In this document: positions 8,318 through 19,226 of the stretch, one piece after another
Position numbering within the stretch: the stretch's first letter is position 1
Layout of the letters: each line of letters begins with the position of its first letter
Origin: RHKX01 sp041393495
Lineage (GTDB): Bacteria > Actinomycetota > Thermoleophilia > Solirubrobacterales > 70-9
NCBI GenBank assembly: GCA_041393495.1
Contig: JAWKKA010000004.1
Location: 62,001 to 126,000, forward strand
Length of the DNA: 64,000 nt
Direction: 5' to 3'
Notes under the pieces: model-generated
The model's input: the letters and a program-made list of their open reading frames with translations, nothing else
What the model was told of the DNA's origin: nothing
Database searches by the model: none
Made by a program: the position numbers and the translations under genes

Positions 8318-10105
8318 ATGAACGCCAGCCATGCAATCGAGATCGCTTTCGCCGCCGCCGCGGTGGCGACCGTCGTCACCGTCCTGCTGGCCCGCCGCAG
8401 CCTGGCCCGCGAGCGTGGCTACCGGGAGATGCTCGACCAGCTTCCGAACACGTCCCTGGCCTGCTTCGACCGCGACCTGCGGCTCCGGATCGCGGTCGGC
8501 GAGGGCCTGCGCGACCGGGACGTCGACGGGATGATCGGTCGGTCGGTCGCCGAGCTCGTCCCCGATACGCCACGGAGCGCCCGGCTGATCGACCAGTACC
8601 GTGCGACGCTCGCCGGCGAGGAGCAGGTCTTCGAGTACGTCGACCCCGACGGTGGGCAGGTCTACACGGTACGGACGACGCCCCTGCGCCGCCGCGGCTC
8701 GATCGCCGGGGTGATCGCGGTGCTCGAGAACATCAGCCGCCAGCGCGAGCTCTCGCTGCAGGCGGCGGAACGCCGGGTCGTGCTCGACCTGATGAACGAG
8801 GCCTACGTCGCAACCGATTCGGAGGGGGTCGTCACTGGCTGGAACCGCGCCGCCGAGCGGACCTTCGGATGGTCTTCGCTGGAAGCGCTGGGCAGGCCGG
8901 TGACCGACCTGATCGTCCCGCCCGCCGACGTCGCCGAGTTCCGCGGGATCCTGTCGCGGACCTGGCCCGGCGTCCCGGCGACGGGCCGGTTCGAGATCCG
9001 GACCGAGCGCGACGCGCGTGGCCGCGACGGGCGCACCTTCCCGATCGAGCTGGCGATGACGATCGTCGACGGTGACAGCGGCACGGTTGTGCACGGCCTG
9101 ATGCACGACATCAGCAATCGTCGCGAGTCCGAGCGCGAGCTCCAGCAGCACGCCGGCGACCTCGCGACGCTCGCCGAGGCCGTCGGCGAGCTGGCGCGAA
9201 GCAACGTCGCCGGCGAGGCGCGGGCGGCGATCTGCCGGGTCGCCTCGCGGATGGCCGAGGCCGATGCCGCCGCCCTGCTCGAGCCGGACCCGTCCGGAAC
9301 CGGGCTGCGGACGACGGGATGGGAGGGGGCGGACCTCGGCGGCGAGCTCATCCGGTTCACCGAGGCCGCCGGGGCGGTCCGTGCGTTCGGCAGCCGCGAG
9401 CCCTTCTTCTCCGCCGACGCCCGCAACGACCGCGCGATCCGGGCGTCCTACTACCGGGAGCTCGACATCGCTTCCGTCTACTGGGTCCCGGTCGTCCAGG
9501 ACGGCGATGCGGTCGGCGTCATCGCGATCGGCTGGAAGGACCCGGTCGCGACGCTGTCGCCGCGCCTCGAGCGGCTGATGCTGCTGATCGCGGCCGAGGC
9601 CGGGGTCGCGATCGAGCGTGCGTCGCTGCTCGAGCGGCTCGAGCGCCTTGCGCACACCGACGACCTGACCGGCGTGATCAACCGCCGCGCCTGGGACGTC
9701 GAGTTCGAGCGCGAGGTCGGCCGCGCGCGCCGGGACGGGACGCCGCTCGCGGTCGCGATGCTCGACCTCGACCACTTCAAGGAGTACAACGATCGCCACG
9801 GCCATCAGGCGGGCGATCGGGTCCTCCGCGAGGCGGCGAGCGCGTGGCGCGCCGCGCTCCGCGACACCGACCTGCTCGCACGCTACGGCGGCGAGGAGTT
9901 CGCTGTCGCGCTTCCCGGCTGCGACCTCGAGGAGGCGAGCGGGCTCGTCGACCGGCTTCGCGACGCGACGCCGGCCGCCCAGTCGTGCTCGGCCGGCCTC
10001 GTCGGCTGGGACGGGATCGAGACCGCCGACCATCTCCTCGGGCGCGCCGACCGGGCCCTGTACGAGGCCAAGCAATCGGGCCGCGACCGGACCATCATCG
10101 CGTAG
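8318..10105 (+). CDS. PAS-PAS-GAF-GGDEF diguanylate cyclase, membrane anchored
   Basis: 595 residues from ATG 8318; an in-frame GTG at 8276 is an alternative. One N-terminal membrane helix (about 5-25) precedes a PAS-like domain (about 35-150), a second PAS domain (about 160-270, TDSEGVVTGWNRAAERTFGW), a GAF domain (about 290-440) and a C-terminal GGDEF domain. The active site reads GGEEF (about 524-528), which is catalytically acceptable, and RDTD exactly five residues ahead is a product-inhibition (I) site. The protein should synthesise cyclic di-GMP in response to ligands or redox cues sensed by PAS and GAF. No EAL domain is present. The sensed signal is unknown. Confidence 0.92.
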   Translation: MNASHAIEIAFAAAAVATVVTVLLARRSLARERGYREMLDQLPNTSLACFDRDLRLRIAVGEGLRDRDVDGMIGRSVAELVPDTPRSARLIDQYRATLAGEEQVFEYVDPDGGQVYTVRTTPLRRRGSIAGVIAVLENISRQRELSLQAAERRVVLDLMNEAYVATDSEGVVTGWNRAAERTFGWSSLEALGRPVTDLIVPPADVAEFRGILSRTWPGVPATGRFEIRTERDARGRDGRTFPIELAMTIVDGDSGTVVHGLMHDISNRRESERELQQHAGDLATLAEAVGELARSNVAGEARAAICRVASRMAEADAAALLEPDPSGTGLRTTGWEGADLGGELIRFTEAAGAVRAFGSREPFFSADARNDRAIRASYYRELDIASVYWVPVVQDGDAVGVIAIGWKDPVATLSPRLERLMLLIAAEAGVAIERASLLERLERLAHTDDLTGVINRRAWDVEFEREVGRARRDGTPLAVAMLDLDHFKEYNDRHGHQAGDRVLREAASAWRAALRDTDLLARYGGEEFAVALPGCDLEEASGLVDRLRDATPAAQSCSAGLVGWDGIETADHLLGRADRALYEAKQSGRDRTIIA

Positions 10106-10202
10106 GGCCGGGGGTCTCCCCGGCGCACATCGGTCACGCCTCGGGCACGGAGCGGCACGGTGCGGCCTTGATCGGTCCGTCGCCCCGGAGCACGCTCGGC
10201 GG

Positions 10203-10853
10203 GTGACGATGCTGCGCCCGATCCGGGCCGACCTCCTGCTCGCGGCGATCGCCCCTCCGCATTGCGTCTGCTGTTGCTCGCCGCTGCCGCGGAGGCCGGC
10301 CGGTCCGGCGCTCTGCCCGGGCTGCGTCGCCGCGATCGAGCGGTCGAGCGGCGCCGTCGTCCGCGCCGACGCGATCGACGGGGGCTTCGCGCCGCTCGCC
10401 TACGCGGGGGTCGGGCGCCGGCTCGTCGCGGCGCTGAAGTTCTCGCGGCTTCTGCCCGTGGCCGAGCTCGGCGCCGCCCTGATCGCCGAGCGCGCTCCGG
10501 CGGGGTGGCTGGAGGCGACGCTCGTGCCCGTTCCCGCCGCTCCGACGCGGGCGCTGCGGCGCGGGTTCGACCCGGCGTGGGAGCTCGCGGCGGCCCTCCA
10601 CCGGCAGACGGGCGCGAGCGCCGATCCGCTGCTCCGCCGCCGCGATCTCCGTCGCCAGCGCGGCCGCTCCCGTCGCCAGCGGCTCGGCCGCCCGCCGCGG
10701 ATCGAGGCGGTCAGGGCGGCGTTCGGCCCGGTGCTGCTGGTCGACGACGTCGTCACGACCGGCGCGACCGTCGATGCCTGCGCCCGGGCGCTGCGCGGCG
10801 CCGGAGCGACGAGCGTGCGGGTCGTTGCGATCGCCGCGGTGCCGCCGCGATGA
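10203..10853 (+). CDS. comF: ComF-family phosphoribosyltransferase-like protein
   Basis: 216 residues from GTG 10203; ATG at 10209 is equally possible. The N-terminal cysteine cluster CVCCCSPL...CPGC is the ComF zinc finger, and the C-terminal PRPP-binding loop reads LLVDDVVTTGATVDA. ComF proteins support DNA uptake in competent bacteria, but in many actinobacteria their role is untested. The order comF-hpf-secA-prfB is widely conserved, which supports the identification. Confidence 0.88.
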   Translation: MTMLRPIRADLLLAAIAPPHCVCCCSPLPRRPAGPALCPGCVAAIERSSGAVVRADAIDGGFAPLAYAGVGRRLVAALKFSRLLPVAELGAALIAERAPAGWLEATLVPVPAAPTRALRRGFDPAWELAAALHRQTGASADPLLRRRDLRRQRGRSRRQRLGRPPRIEAVRAAFGPVLLVDDVVTTGATVDACARALRGAGATSVRVVAIAAVPPR

Positions 10854-10860
10854 GCCCGGT

Positions 10861-10888
10861 TTGCGAATCGCACCGTCGGCCATAGGAT
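10861..10888 (+). promoter_or_regulatory. Putative promoter of hpf
   Basis: TTGCGA (10861-10866), a 16-base spacer and TAGGAT (10883-10888) resemble a housekeeping sigma promoter just after the comF stop. The resulting leader of about 35 bases would hold the hpf ribosome-binding site GAGAGGAG. Confidence 0.45.
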
Positions 10889-10930
10889 TGGGCGGCGCCC
10901 CGCACCGGAACGCGACAGAGAGGAGATACC

Positions 10931-11278
10931 GTGCAGATCGAGATCGTCGGTCGCGGCTTCGAGGTGGACAGCGAGTGCCGCGAGAGCGTCCTCAGGCGGT
11001 TCGATCCGGTCGGGCGGCAGGTCTCCGAGCACGCCCGGCTCGAGGTCGTCCTCAGCGAGGAGGCGAACCCGGCGATCCCCGACAAGTACGTCACCGAGGC
11101 GACGTTGCGGCTGAAGCGGGCCACCCTCCGCGCCGAGGAGCGCTCCGAGCGGATGGACCACTCGATCAAGGAGGCCTCCCGCGACCTTCGCCGACAGGTC
11201 AAACGCCACCGCGAGCTGCGTCGCAAGCGGACGACGACGCGGCGGCTGATCTCGCGGATCCGCAACCGCGAGGCCTGA
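10931..11278 (+). CDS. hpf: Ribosome hibernation promoting factor, short form
   Basis: 115 residues of the HPF/YfiA family, which binds in the mRNA channel of the 30S subunit and silences idle ribosomes. MQIEIVGRGFEVDSECRE and the basic tail matching the S30AE domain are present, but the C-terminal dimerisation domain of the long form, usual in Gram-positives, is absent. The start is GTG 10931 with GAGAGGAGA eight bases upstream. A short form would be expected to inactivate 70S ribosomes rather than dimerise them through its own tail. It sits directly ahead of secA. Confidence 0.9.
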   Translation: MQIEIVGRGFEVDSECRESVLRRFDPVGRQVSEHARLEVVLSEEANPAIPDKYVTEATLRLKRATLRAEERSERMDHSIKEASRDLRRQVKRHRELRRKRTTTRRLISRIRNREA

Positions 11279-11356
11279 GGAGGGTTCCCGGCGGCCCCGC
11301 CGCAGGGTCCCCGGTGCGGCCGGGAGTGGACGGGTCGTTCTGTACCCTGACCAGCG

Positions 11357-14192
<2,836 letters not shown>

Positions 14193-14251
14193 GCGCCGCC
14201 TGGCACATTCCCCGACGCCGCGGCATTCCCCGAGCGCCGCAGCGCGTCCTA

Positions 14252-14335
14252 CGAGCGACGCAGCGCATTCCCCCACGAGCGACGCAGCGCATTCCCCCAC
14301 GAGCGACGCAGCGCATTCCCCCACGAGCGACGAAT
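14252..14335. repeat. 24-bp tandem repeat downstream of secA
   Basis: Three identical 24-bp units (14252-14275, 14276-14299, 14300-14323), each starting CGAGCGACGCAGCGCATTCC, followed by a partial fourth unit. Degenerate units extend back to about 14190. The array lies in the secA 3' region, outside the inferred secA frame. Confidence 0.9.
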
Positions 14336-14368
14336 CCTTACCAATTGTTGTGAGCTATTCGTCGCTCG
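14324..14368 (+). terminator. 12-bp inverted repeat closing the tandem array
   Basis: CGAGCGACGAAT (14324-14335) is perfectly complementary to ATTCGTCGCTCG (14357-14368), with a 21-base loop. The left arm is the start of the last, partial repeat unit. It could form a terminator-like hairpin for secA; there is no T-run. Confidence 0.5.
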
Positions 14369-14484
14369 CGGGCTGAGCGACACAACCCACGCCCGCACTG
14401 GCCGGACCAGTTACGATCGCTGGCTCATTCAGGGGATCGTGTTCGGATTCGCGGCCGAGGCCGCACGCTGAGAGAAAGGCCCAA

Positions 14485-15585
14485 GTGAACAAGCTCGCAA
14501 CCGTTTCCGGAGCGCCCGCCCTCGCCGCCGGCGGCACCACCGCCCTCGCCCTCGCGGCAGCCCTCGCCGCCGCGGCAGCCCTCGCCCTCGCGGCGCCGGC
14601 GAGCGCCGCCGACACCGTGACGATCTCCGGTCGCGCCTACGCGTTCAACCACATGAGCACCTACCTGAGCGGCGCGACGATCAAGGTCCGCGAGATCCCC
14701 GGGCTGAGCGCGACGACCGACGCCAACGGCGACTACGTGCTCGCGGTCCCCGACGACACGAACGTCACCCCCTACATCGACCCGCCGGCCGGCTACAACG
14801 AGATCGACCTGCAGACCTTCCACACCCGCGGTGAGGACATCGAGAACGCGAACTTCCAGACGCCGGCCGATCTCGAATACAACGGGCTCGCGGCGATCCT
14901 CTCGGTGCCGATCGACCAGCAGACCGGCCGCCCGGCGCAGTGCGTGATCGTCACCACCGCCTCGGCGCGGAACGTGCGCGGCGTCGATTACGAGACGTTC
15001 CACGAGCGGACTCCGCACGGGGTGCCCGGGGCGACCTCGACCGAGACGCCGGCGCTCGACGGACCGATCTACTTCAACGAGAACGTGATCCCCGACCCGA
15101 CCGCCACCGCGACCTCCGAGGACGGCGGGATCGTCTGGGCGGTGGTTCCGGCAGGCACCTACCGGATCGAGACGAGCAGCCCCGACACCCGGTTCGCGAG
15201 CTTCCTCGCGACCTGCGAGAGCGGCCGGATCGTCAACGCCAACCCGCCCTGGGGCGCCTACGAGCTGGTCGGCGACGAGCAGCCGCTCGGGGCGAGCATC
15301 GTCGCCGCCTCGGTGACCGGCACCGACGTCGCCAGGGGCGGCGGCAAGCGCAAGGTCGCGATCACCGTCGACGCCGGCGAGCGGACCCGCGTCAACGCCG
15401 TGCTTCGCAAGGGCGGCAAGCGGGTCGGGCACGTTCGCACCGACATCGACCCCGGAACCAGGACCGTGAAGCTCCCCGTGCGCCACCATGCCGGCAAGGG
15501 CAAGGCGAAGCTCAGCATCCGCCTCCGCGACTCGGCCAAGGAGAAGGTCGAGAGCAACCGCGAGGTCGTCCTGCCGCGCCCCTGA
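14485..15585 (+). CDS. Secreted protein of unknown function, Ala/Leu-rich signal peptide
   Basis: 366 residues from GTG 14485, preceded by AGAGAAAGG. A long signal peptide ends near ASAADTV (about residue 43). The next part (about 45-110) has the look of a carboxypeptidase-regulatory/CNA-B-like beta sandwich (GATIKVREIPGLSATTDANGDYVLAVP). The remainder is beta-rich, and the basic C-terminal region (about 280-366) resembles small immunoglobulin-like repeats with many KGKAKLSIRLRD-type strands. No catalytic motif is recognised. It is probably an extracellular or wall-associated protein. The signal peptide core is built of an 18-bp DNA triplication (14542-14595). Confidence 0.75.
   Translation: MNKLATVSGAPALAAGGTTALALAAALAAAAALALAAPASAADTVTISGRAYAFNHMSTYLSGATIKVREIPGLSATTDANGDYVLAVPDDTNVTPYIDPPAGYNEIDLQTFHTRGEDIENANFQTPADLEYNGLAAILSVPIDQQTGRPAQCVIVTTASARNVRGVDYETFHERTPHGVPGATSTETPALDGPIYFNENVIPDPTATATSEDGGIVWAVVPAGTYRIETSSPDTRFASFLATCESGRIVNANPPWGAYELVGDEQPLGASIVAASVTGTDVARGGGKRKVAITVDAGERTRVNAVLRKGGKRVGHVRTDIDPGTRTVKLPVRHHAGKGKAKLSIRLRDSAKEKVESNREVVLPRP
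14542..14595 (+). repeat. 18-bp triplication inside the signal-peptide coding region
   Basis: Three 18-bp units (14542-14559, 14560-14577, 14578-14595) based on GCCCTCGCCCTCGCGGCA, the middle one with two substitutions. They encode the repeated hydrophobic ALALAA core of the signal peptide. Confidence 0.8.
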
Positions 15586-15593
15586 CCCCGCCG

Positions 15594-15641
15594 ACCTGGG
15601 TCATCTGAACCCCCACATAATGCGGTCGATCCGACCCAGGT
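15594..15641. terminator. Inverted repeat between convergent genes
   Basis: ACCTGGGTC (15594-15602) and GACCCAGGT (15633-15641) form a 9-bp stem around a 30-base loop, placed between the ends of two convergent genes, a usual site for a bidirectional terminator. Confidence 0.4.
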
Positions 15642-15663
15642 GGGTGCGGTCCCGCCGGAGAAG

Positions 15664-16080
15664 TCAGCCTCCGGCGGCGTCCGGGTCGGGCTTGACCGCT
15701 TCGGTGCCGGGCTCGACAGCGTGGTCGAGCAGAAGCTCGATCGGGACGACCTCGAGCGCCCGCTCGTGGGTCGCCGCGAGGACGACGCCGGGAGCGCAGC
15801 CGGCCCGCTCGGCCTCGAGCCAGCGCGCCGCGCAGACGCACCAGCGGTCGCCGGGCTCGAGGCCGGGGAAGCCGAGCTGCGGCGCCGGCGTCGAGAGGTC
15901 GTTGCCCGCCATCCGGCTGAACCGGAGGAACTTCGCGGTGACGATCGCGCAGACCGTGTGGCTGCCGCCGTCCTCGGGGCCGGTCGCGCAGCAGCCGTCG
16001 CGGTAGAAGCCCGTGAGCGGCTCGGCCGAGCACTCGCGCAGCTCGCCGCCGACCACGTTCACGTCAGGGCTCCGGGCCAT
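15664..16080 (-). CDS. DUF2237 family protein
   Basis: 138 residues. The motifs NVVGGELRECS, PLTGFYRDGCC, GSHTVCAIVT, FSRMAGNDLSTP and GDRWCVCAARWLEA are those of the small DUF2237 family, found across bacteria and of unknown function. Conserved cysteines (near 17, 30, 31, 44, 81, 83) could bind a metal. ATG at 16080 is preferred over 16089 because GACAAT ends seven bases before it, the leaderless spacing seen at many genes here. The C-terminal 20 residues are variable. Confidence 0.82.
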   Translation of the reverse strand: MARSPDVNVVGGELRECSAEPLTGFYRDGCCATGPEDGGSHTVCAIVTAKFLRFSRMAGNDLSTPAPQLGFPGLEPGDRWCVCAARWLEAERAGCAPGVVLAATHERALEVVPIELLLDHAVEPGTEAVKPDPDAAGG

Positions 16081-16148
16081 CACCGCCATTGTCCTACCCC
16101 GCCGGATCTGCTGCGGCTCCGGGCTGCGCACGGGTACACTCGCCGCCG

Positions 16149-17262
16149 ATGAGCGAGGCGCCCGACACCAACGCCCGCATCGCGGAGGTCCGCGAGCAGC
16201 TGACGCTGCTCCGGGACTACCTTTGACCCGGAGCGGCTCCGCGACGAGGTAGAGCGCCTCGAGGGCGAGATGCAGGAGCCCGGCTTCTGGGACGACCAGG
16301 AGCGCGCTGCCCGCATCTCGACCGAGCACACGCGCGCGAAGCGGCGGGTCGACCTCTGGGAAGGGCTCGCCGCCGACGTCGACGATCTCGGCGAGCTCGC
16401 CGAGCTGGCGGCCGAGGACGAGGAGATGGCGGCCGAGCTCGACGGTCAGCTCGACTCGATCGGCGCCCGACTCGCCGCGCTCGAGGAGCAGCGGCTGTTC
16501 AGCGGCGAGCACGACGCCGGCGACGCCGTCGTCACGGTCCGCTCCGGCGCCGGCGGCACCGACTCGCAGGACTGGGCCGAGATGCTGCTCCGCATGTATC
16601 TGCGCTGGGCCGAGTCGCGCGGCTTCGAGGTCGAGATGAAGGAGGCCTCCGAGGGCGAGGAGGCGGGCCTGAAGTCGGCGGGCTTCATCGTCCGCGGCGA
16701 GAACGCCTACGGGCTGTTCGCGGCCGAGCGCGGCGTCCACCGGCTCGTCCGGATCTCGCCGTTCGACTCGCAGTCGCGCCGCCACACCGCCTTCGCCCAG
16801 CTCGACGTCGCCCCGCTCGTCGCCGACGACGTCGAGGTCGAGCTCGACGAGGCCGACATCCGCGTCGACACCTACCGCGCCTCCGGCGCCGGCGGCCAGC
16901 ACGTCAACAAGACCGACTCGGCGGTGCGGCTCACCCACGTCCCGACCGGGATCGTCGTCCAGTGCCAGAACGAGCGCTCGCAGACCCAGAACAAGGCGAC
17001 CGCGATGCAGATGCTCCGCGCCCGCCTGATCGCCGAGGAGGAGCGCAAGCGCGAGGAGGAGATGGCGGCCGCGCGCGGCGAGCAGAAGGCGGTCGAGTGG
17101 GGCTCGCAGATCCGCAGCTACACGCTGCACCCGACGACCCGGGTCAAAGACCACCGCACCGGTCACGAGGTCGGCGACGCCCAGCGCGTCCTCGACGGCG
17201 ACCTCGACGGCTTCGTCCGCGAGTACCTGCTGCAGAGCGCCGCCGGCAGGGCCACGGCATGA
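16149..17262 (+). CDS. prfB: Peptide chain release factor 2, programmed +1 frameshift
   Basis: RF2 terminates translation at UGA and UAA. ATG 16149 opens 25 codons ending in CTT at 16221-16223; the next codon is TGA (16224-16226) followed by C, the autoregulatory slip site of prfB. Skipping the T resumes at GAC 16225 and gives a 370-residue protein. The anticodon tripeptide SPF (203-205) identifies RF2 rather than RF1, and GGQ (248-250, ASGAGGQHVNKTDSA) is the peptidyl-hydrolysis motif. The upstream Shine-Dalgarno-like stimulator of E. coli is not obvious. TACACT ends eight bases before the ATG, implying a leaderless mRNA. The stop overlaps nadC. Confidence 0.96.
16221..16227 (+). promoter_or_regulatory. 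Programmed +1 ribosomal frameshift site CTT-TGA-C in prfB
   Basis: CTTTGAC at codon 25-26 matches the conserved RF2 slip heptamer. When RF2 is scarce the ribosome pauses at UGA, slips +1 on CUU and completes RF2; when it is abundant, translation stops. Confidence 0.93.
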
Positions 17263-18131
17263 GTGGTGAGCGCACCGCCGGCGGGCTCGACCGCGGGCGG
17301 ATCGCCGAGCTCGTCGCGGCGGCGCTCGCCGAGGACCTCGGCGCCGGCGACATCACCAGCGACGCGACCGTGCCTGCCGATGCCCGCGGCCGCGCCCGGA
17401 TCGTCCAGAAGCAGGCGGGCGTCGTCTTCGGCCTCGATGTCGCCGCCGCGGTGTTTCGCCAAGCCGGCGCCGGCGATCTCGAGGAGGCGGCCGTCGAGGG
17501 CATCTGGTCGGATGAGGTGCCGCGCGAGGTCGCGACGATCGCCGGCCCGGCCCGGGCGCTGCTCGCTGGCGAGCGGGTCGCGCTCAACTTCCTCGGCCAC
17601 CTGTCCGGCGTCGCGACCCTGACCGCGCGCTACGTCACGGCGGCGCGCTCGGACGGCGGACGGGCGTCGATCCTCGACACCCGCAAGACGACGCCGTTGC
17701 TGCGGGCGCTGGAGAAGGCGGCGGTCCGGGCCGGCGGCGGCACCAACCACCGGATGGGCCTCGACGACGCGATCCTGATCAAGGAGAACCACATCGCCCT
17801 CGCCGGCGGCCTGCCGGCGGCGGTCGCCCGCGCCCGCGCCGCCCACCCGGAGCTGCCGGTCGAGGTCGAGTGCCGGGATGCCGCCGACGTCGAAGCCGCT
17901 CTCGCGAGCGGCGCCGCCCGGCTGCTGCTCGACAACATGGATCTCGCCGGCCTCCGCGCCGCCGTCGCCGCCCGCGACGCCGCCGGCGCGGGCGCCGCGC
18001 TCGAGGCCTCCGGCGGCGTTTCCCTCGACACCGTCGCCGCGATCGCCGCGACCGGCGTCGACTTCATCTCCGTCGGCGCGCTGACCCACTCGGCCCCGGC
18101 CCTCGACCTGTCGATGCTGCTCGAGGCCTAG
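17259..18131 (+). CDS. nadC: Nicotinate-nucleotide diphosphorylase (quinolinate phosphoribosyltransferase)
   Basis: 290 residues. Converts quinolinate and PRPP to nicotinate mononucleotide in de novo NAD synthesis. The QPRTase core is clear: LGAGDITSDA, ERVALNFLGHLSGVAT, ILDTRKTTPLLRALEKAAVR, GGGTNHRMGLDDAILIKENH, and the C-terminal VDFISVGALTHS. ATG 17259 overlaps the prfB stop, so it is co-transcribed with prfB. nadA lies 1.1 kb downstream on the same strand, beyond an oppositely oriented glycosylase gene; nadB is not in this window. Confidence 0.95.
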   Translation: MSGERTAGGLDRGRIAELVAAALAEDLGAGDITSDATVPADARGRARIVQKQAGVVFGLDVAAAVFRQAGAGDLEEAAVEGIWSDEVPREVATIAGPARALLAGERVALNFLGHLSGVATLTARYVTAARSDGGRASILDTRKTTPLLRALEKAAVRAGGGTNHRMGLDDAILIKENHIALAGGLPAAVARARAAHPELPVEVECRDAADVEAALASGAARLLLDNMDLAGLRAAVAARDAAGAGAALEASGGVSLDTVAAIAATGVDFISVGALTHSAPALDLSMLLEA

Positions 18132-18986
18132 CTACTTCAGCAGCCGCGAGAGGCGGCGGTCGGCGAGGACCCTGCCGCCGGTCTGCTCGGCCGGGCAGTA
18201 GCAGGTGATCCGCTCGGAGTAGTGGATCGCGGCGATCGTCGTGCCGCAGCGCGGGCACGGCTCGCCCTCGCGGCGGTGGACCTGAAGCGGCATCGGCAGC
18301 TTGTCGGGGATCGTGGCGCCGATCGCCGACTCGTAGTGGTCGATCGCGTCGCCGAGGACGTGGAGGGCGGCGTGGAGGCGGTCGAGCTCGTCGTCGTCGA
18401 GCTCGGCGCCCTTCCGGAACGGCGACAGCCTCGCCTCCCAGAGGATCTCGTCGACCCAGGAGCGGCCGATGCCGGCCATCACCCGCTGGTCGCGGAGCAG
18501 CGGGTGCAGATGGCGGGGCCGGGCGAGCGCCGCGGCGAGAACGTCGCGGGGCGGCGCCGGCCACGCCTCGGGCCCGAGCGTCGCGACCATCTCCTCGCCC
18601 GCCAGCTCTGCCGCCGGCAGCAGCTTCGCCCAGGCGCGCTGCTTGGTTCCGAACTCGCGCAGCCGCAGCTCGCGGCCGTCGCTGAGGCGGACGAGCACGC
18701 GGGAGCGGCGATCGCGCAGCGACGCCCGCTCGTCGAAGAGCTGCAGGCGCCCGGCCGACATCATGTGGACGAGGAGGACGAGGTCGGGGCCGTCGCCGAG
18801 CTTGAGAACCGGCATCTTGCCGACCCGGCGGACGCCGTGGACCCGCATCCCGACGATCGCGTCGAGCGGCGGCGTGACGCTCTTCAGCGCGACCATGCCC
18901 GGGGCGAGGGCCGATTCGACCTCGGCGCCGCGCAGCGCCGCATCGAGGCGGCGCACCGCGATCTCGACCTCGGGCAGCTCGGGCAC
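18132..18986 (-). CDS. Fpg/Nei-family DNA glycosylase, altered zinc finger
   Basis: 284 residues from GTG 18986, chosen because it gives the invariant N-terminus PELPEVE, in which Pro2 is the nucleophile and Glu3 assists. TACGCT ends six bases upstream (leaderless). The H2TH region (GIGRSWVDEILWEARLSPFRKG) and the basic GKMPVLKL loop are present. The C-terminal zinc finger has the first pair CPRC, but the second reads TCYCPAEQTGG, where family members have CPxCQTGG: the fourth cysteine is Glu, and an extra Cys lies two residues earlier. Removes oxidised bases from DNA; specificity (Fpg versus Nei-like) is unresolved. Confidence 0.9.
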   Translation of the reverse strand: MPELPEVEIAVRRLDAALRGAEVESALAPGMVALKSVTPPLDAIVGMRVHGVRRVGKMPVLKLGDGPDLVLLVHMMSAGRLQLFDERASLRDRRSRVLVRLSDGRELRLREFGTKQRAWAKLLPAAELAGEEMVATLGPEAWPAPPRDVLAAALARPRHLHPLLRDQRVMAGIGRSWVDEILWEARLSPFRKGAELDDDELDRLHAALHVLGDAIDHYESAIGATIPDKLPMPLQVHRREGEPCPRCGTTIAAIHYSERITCYCPAEQTGGRVLADRRLSRLLK

Positions 18987-19226
18987 GCGCCCAGCGTAGA
19001 TGAGCGTCCCCGCGGCGCCTGCCCGCTCCGCGACGCCGGTTCGGACCCGTGGCCCCCGCATCGGAGGACCGGCGCGGCCACCCGCGCCGGTCCGCGACGT
19101 CGGCCGCCGATCGCGGGCGGGCACGGTCGACCGCTAGACTGGACGCAGTCATTCACCGGTTCGTGCCAGGGGCTCGGCCGGCGAACATCAAGGATCAGGT
19201 AGTCCGACGAGGACGGAGGTGCCGCA

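Noticed and set aside
14252..14335. Tandem repeats as a CRISPR array
   Set aside because: Units are contiguous with no unique spacers, and there are no cas genes. The same holds for 40026-40097.
16224..16226. prfB as a frameshifted pseudogene or another sequencing error
   Set aside because: The TGA lies exactly at the conserved CTT-TGA-C slip site of RF2 genes.
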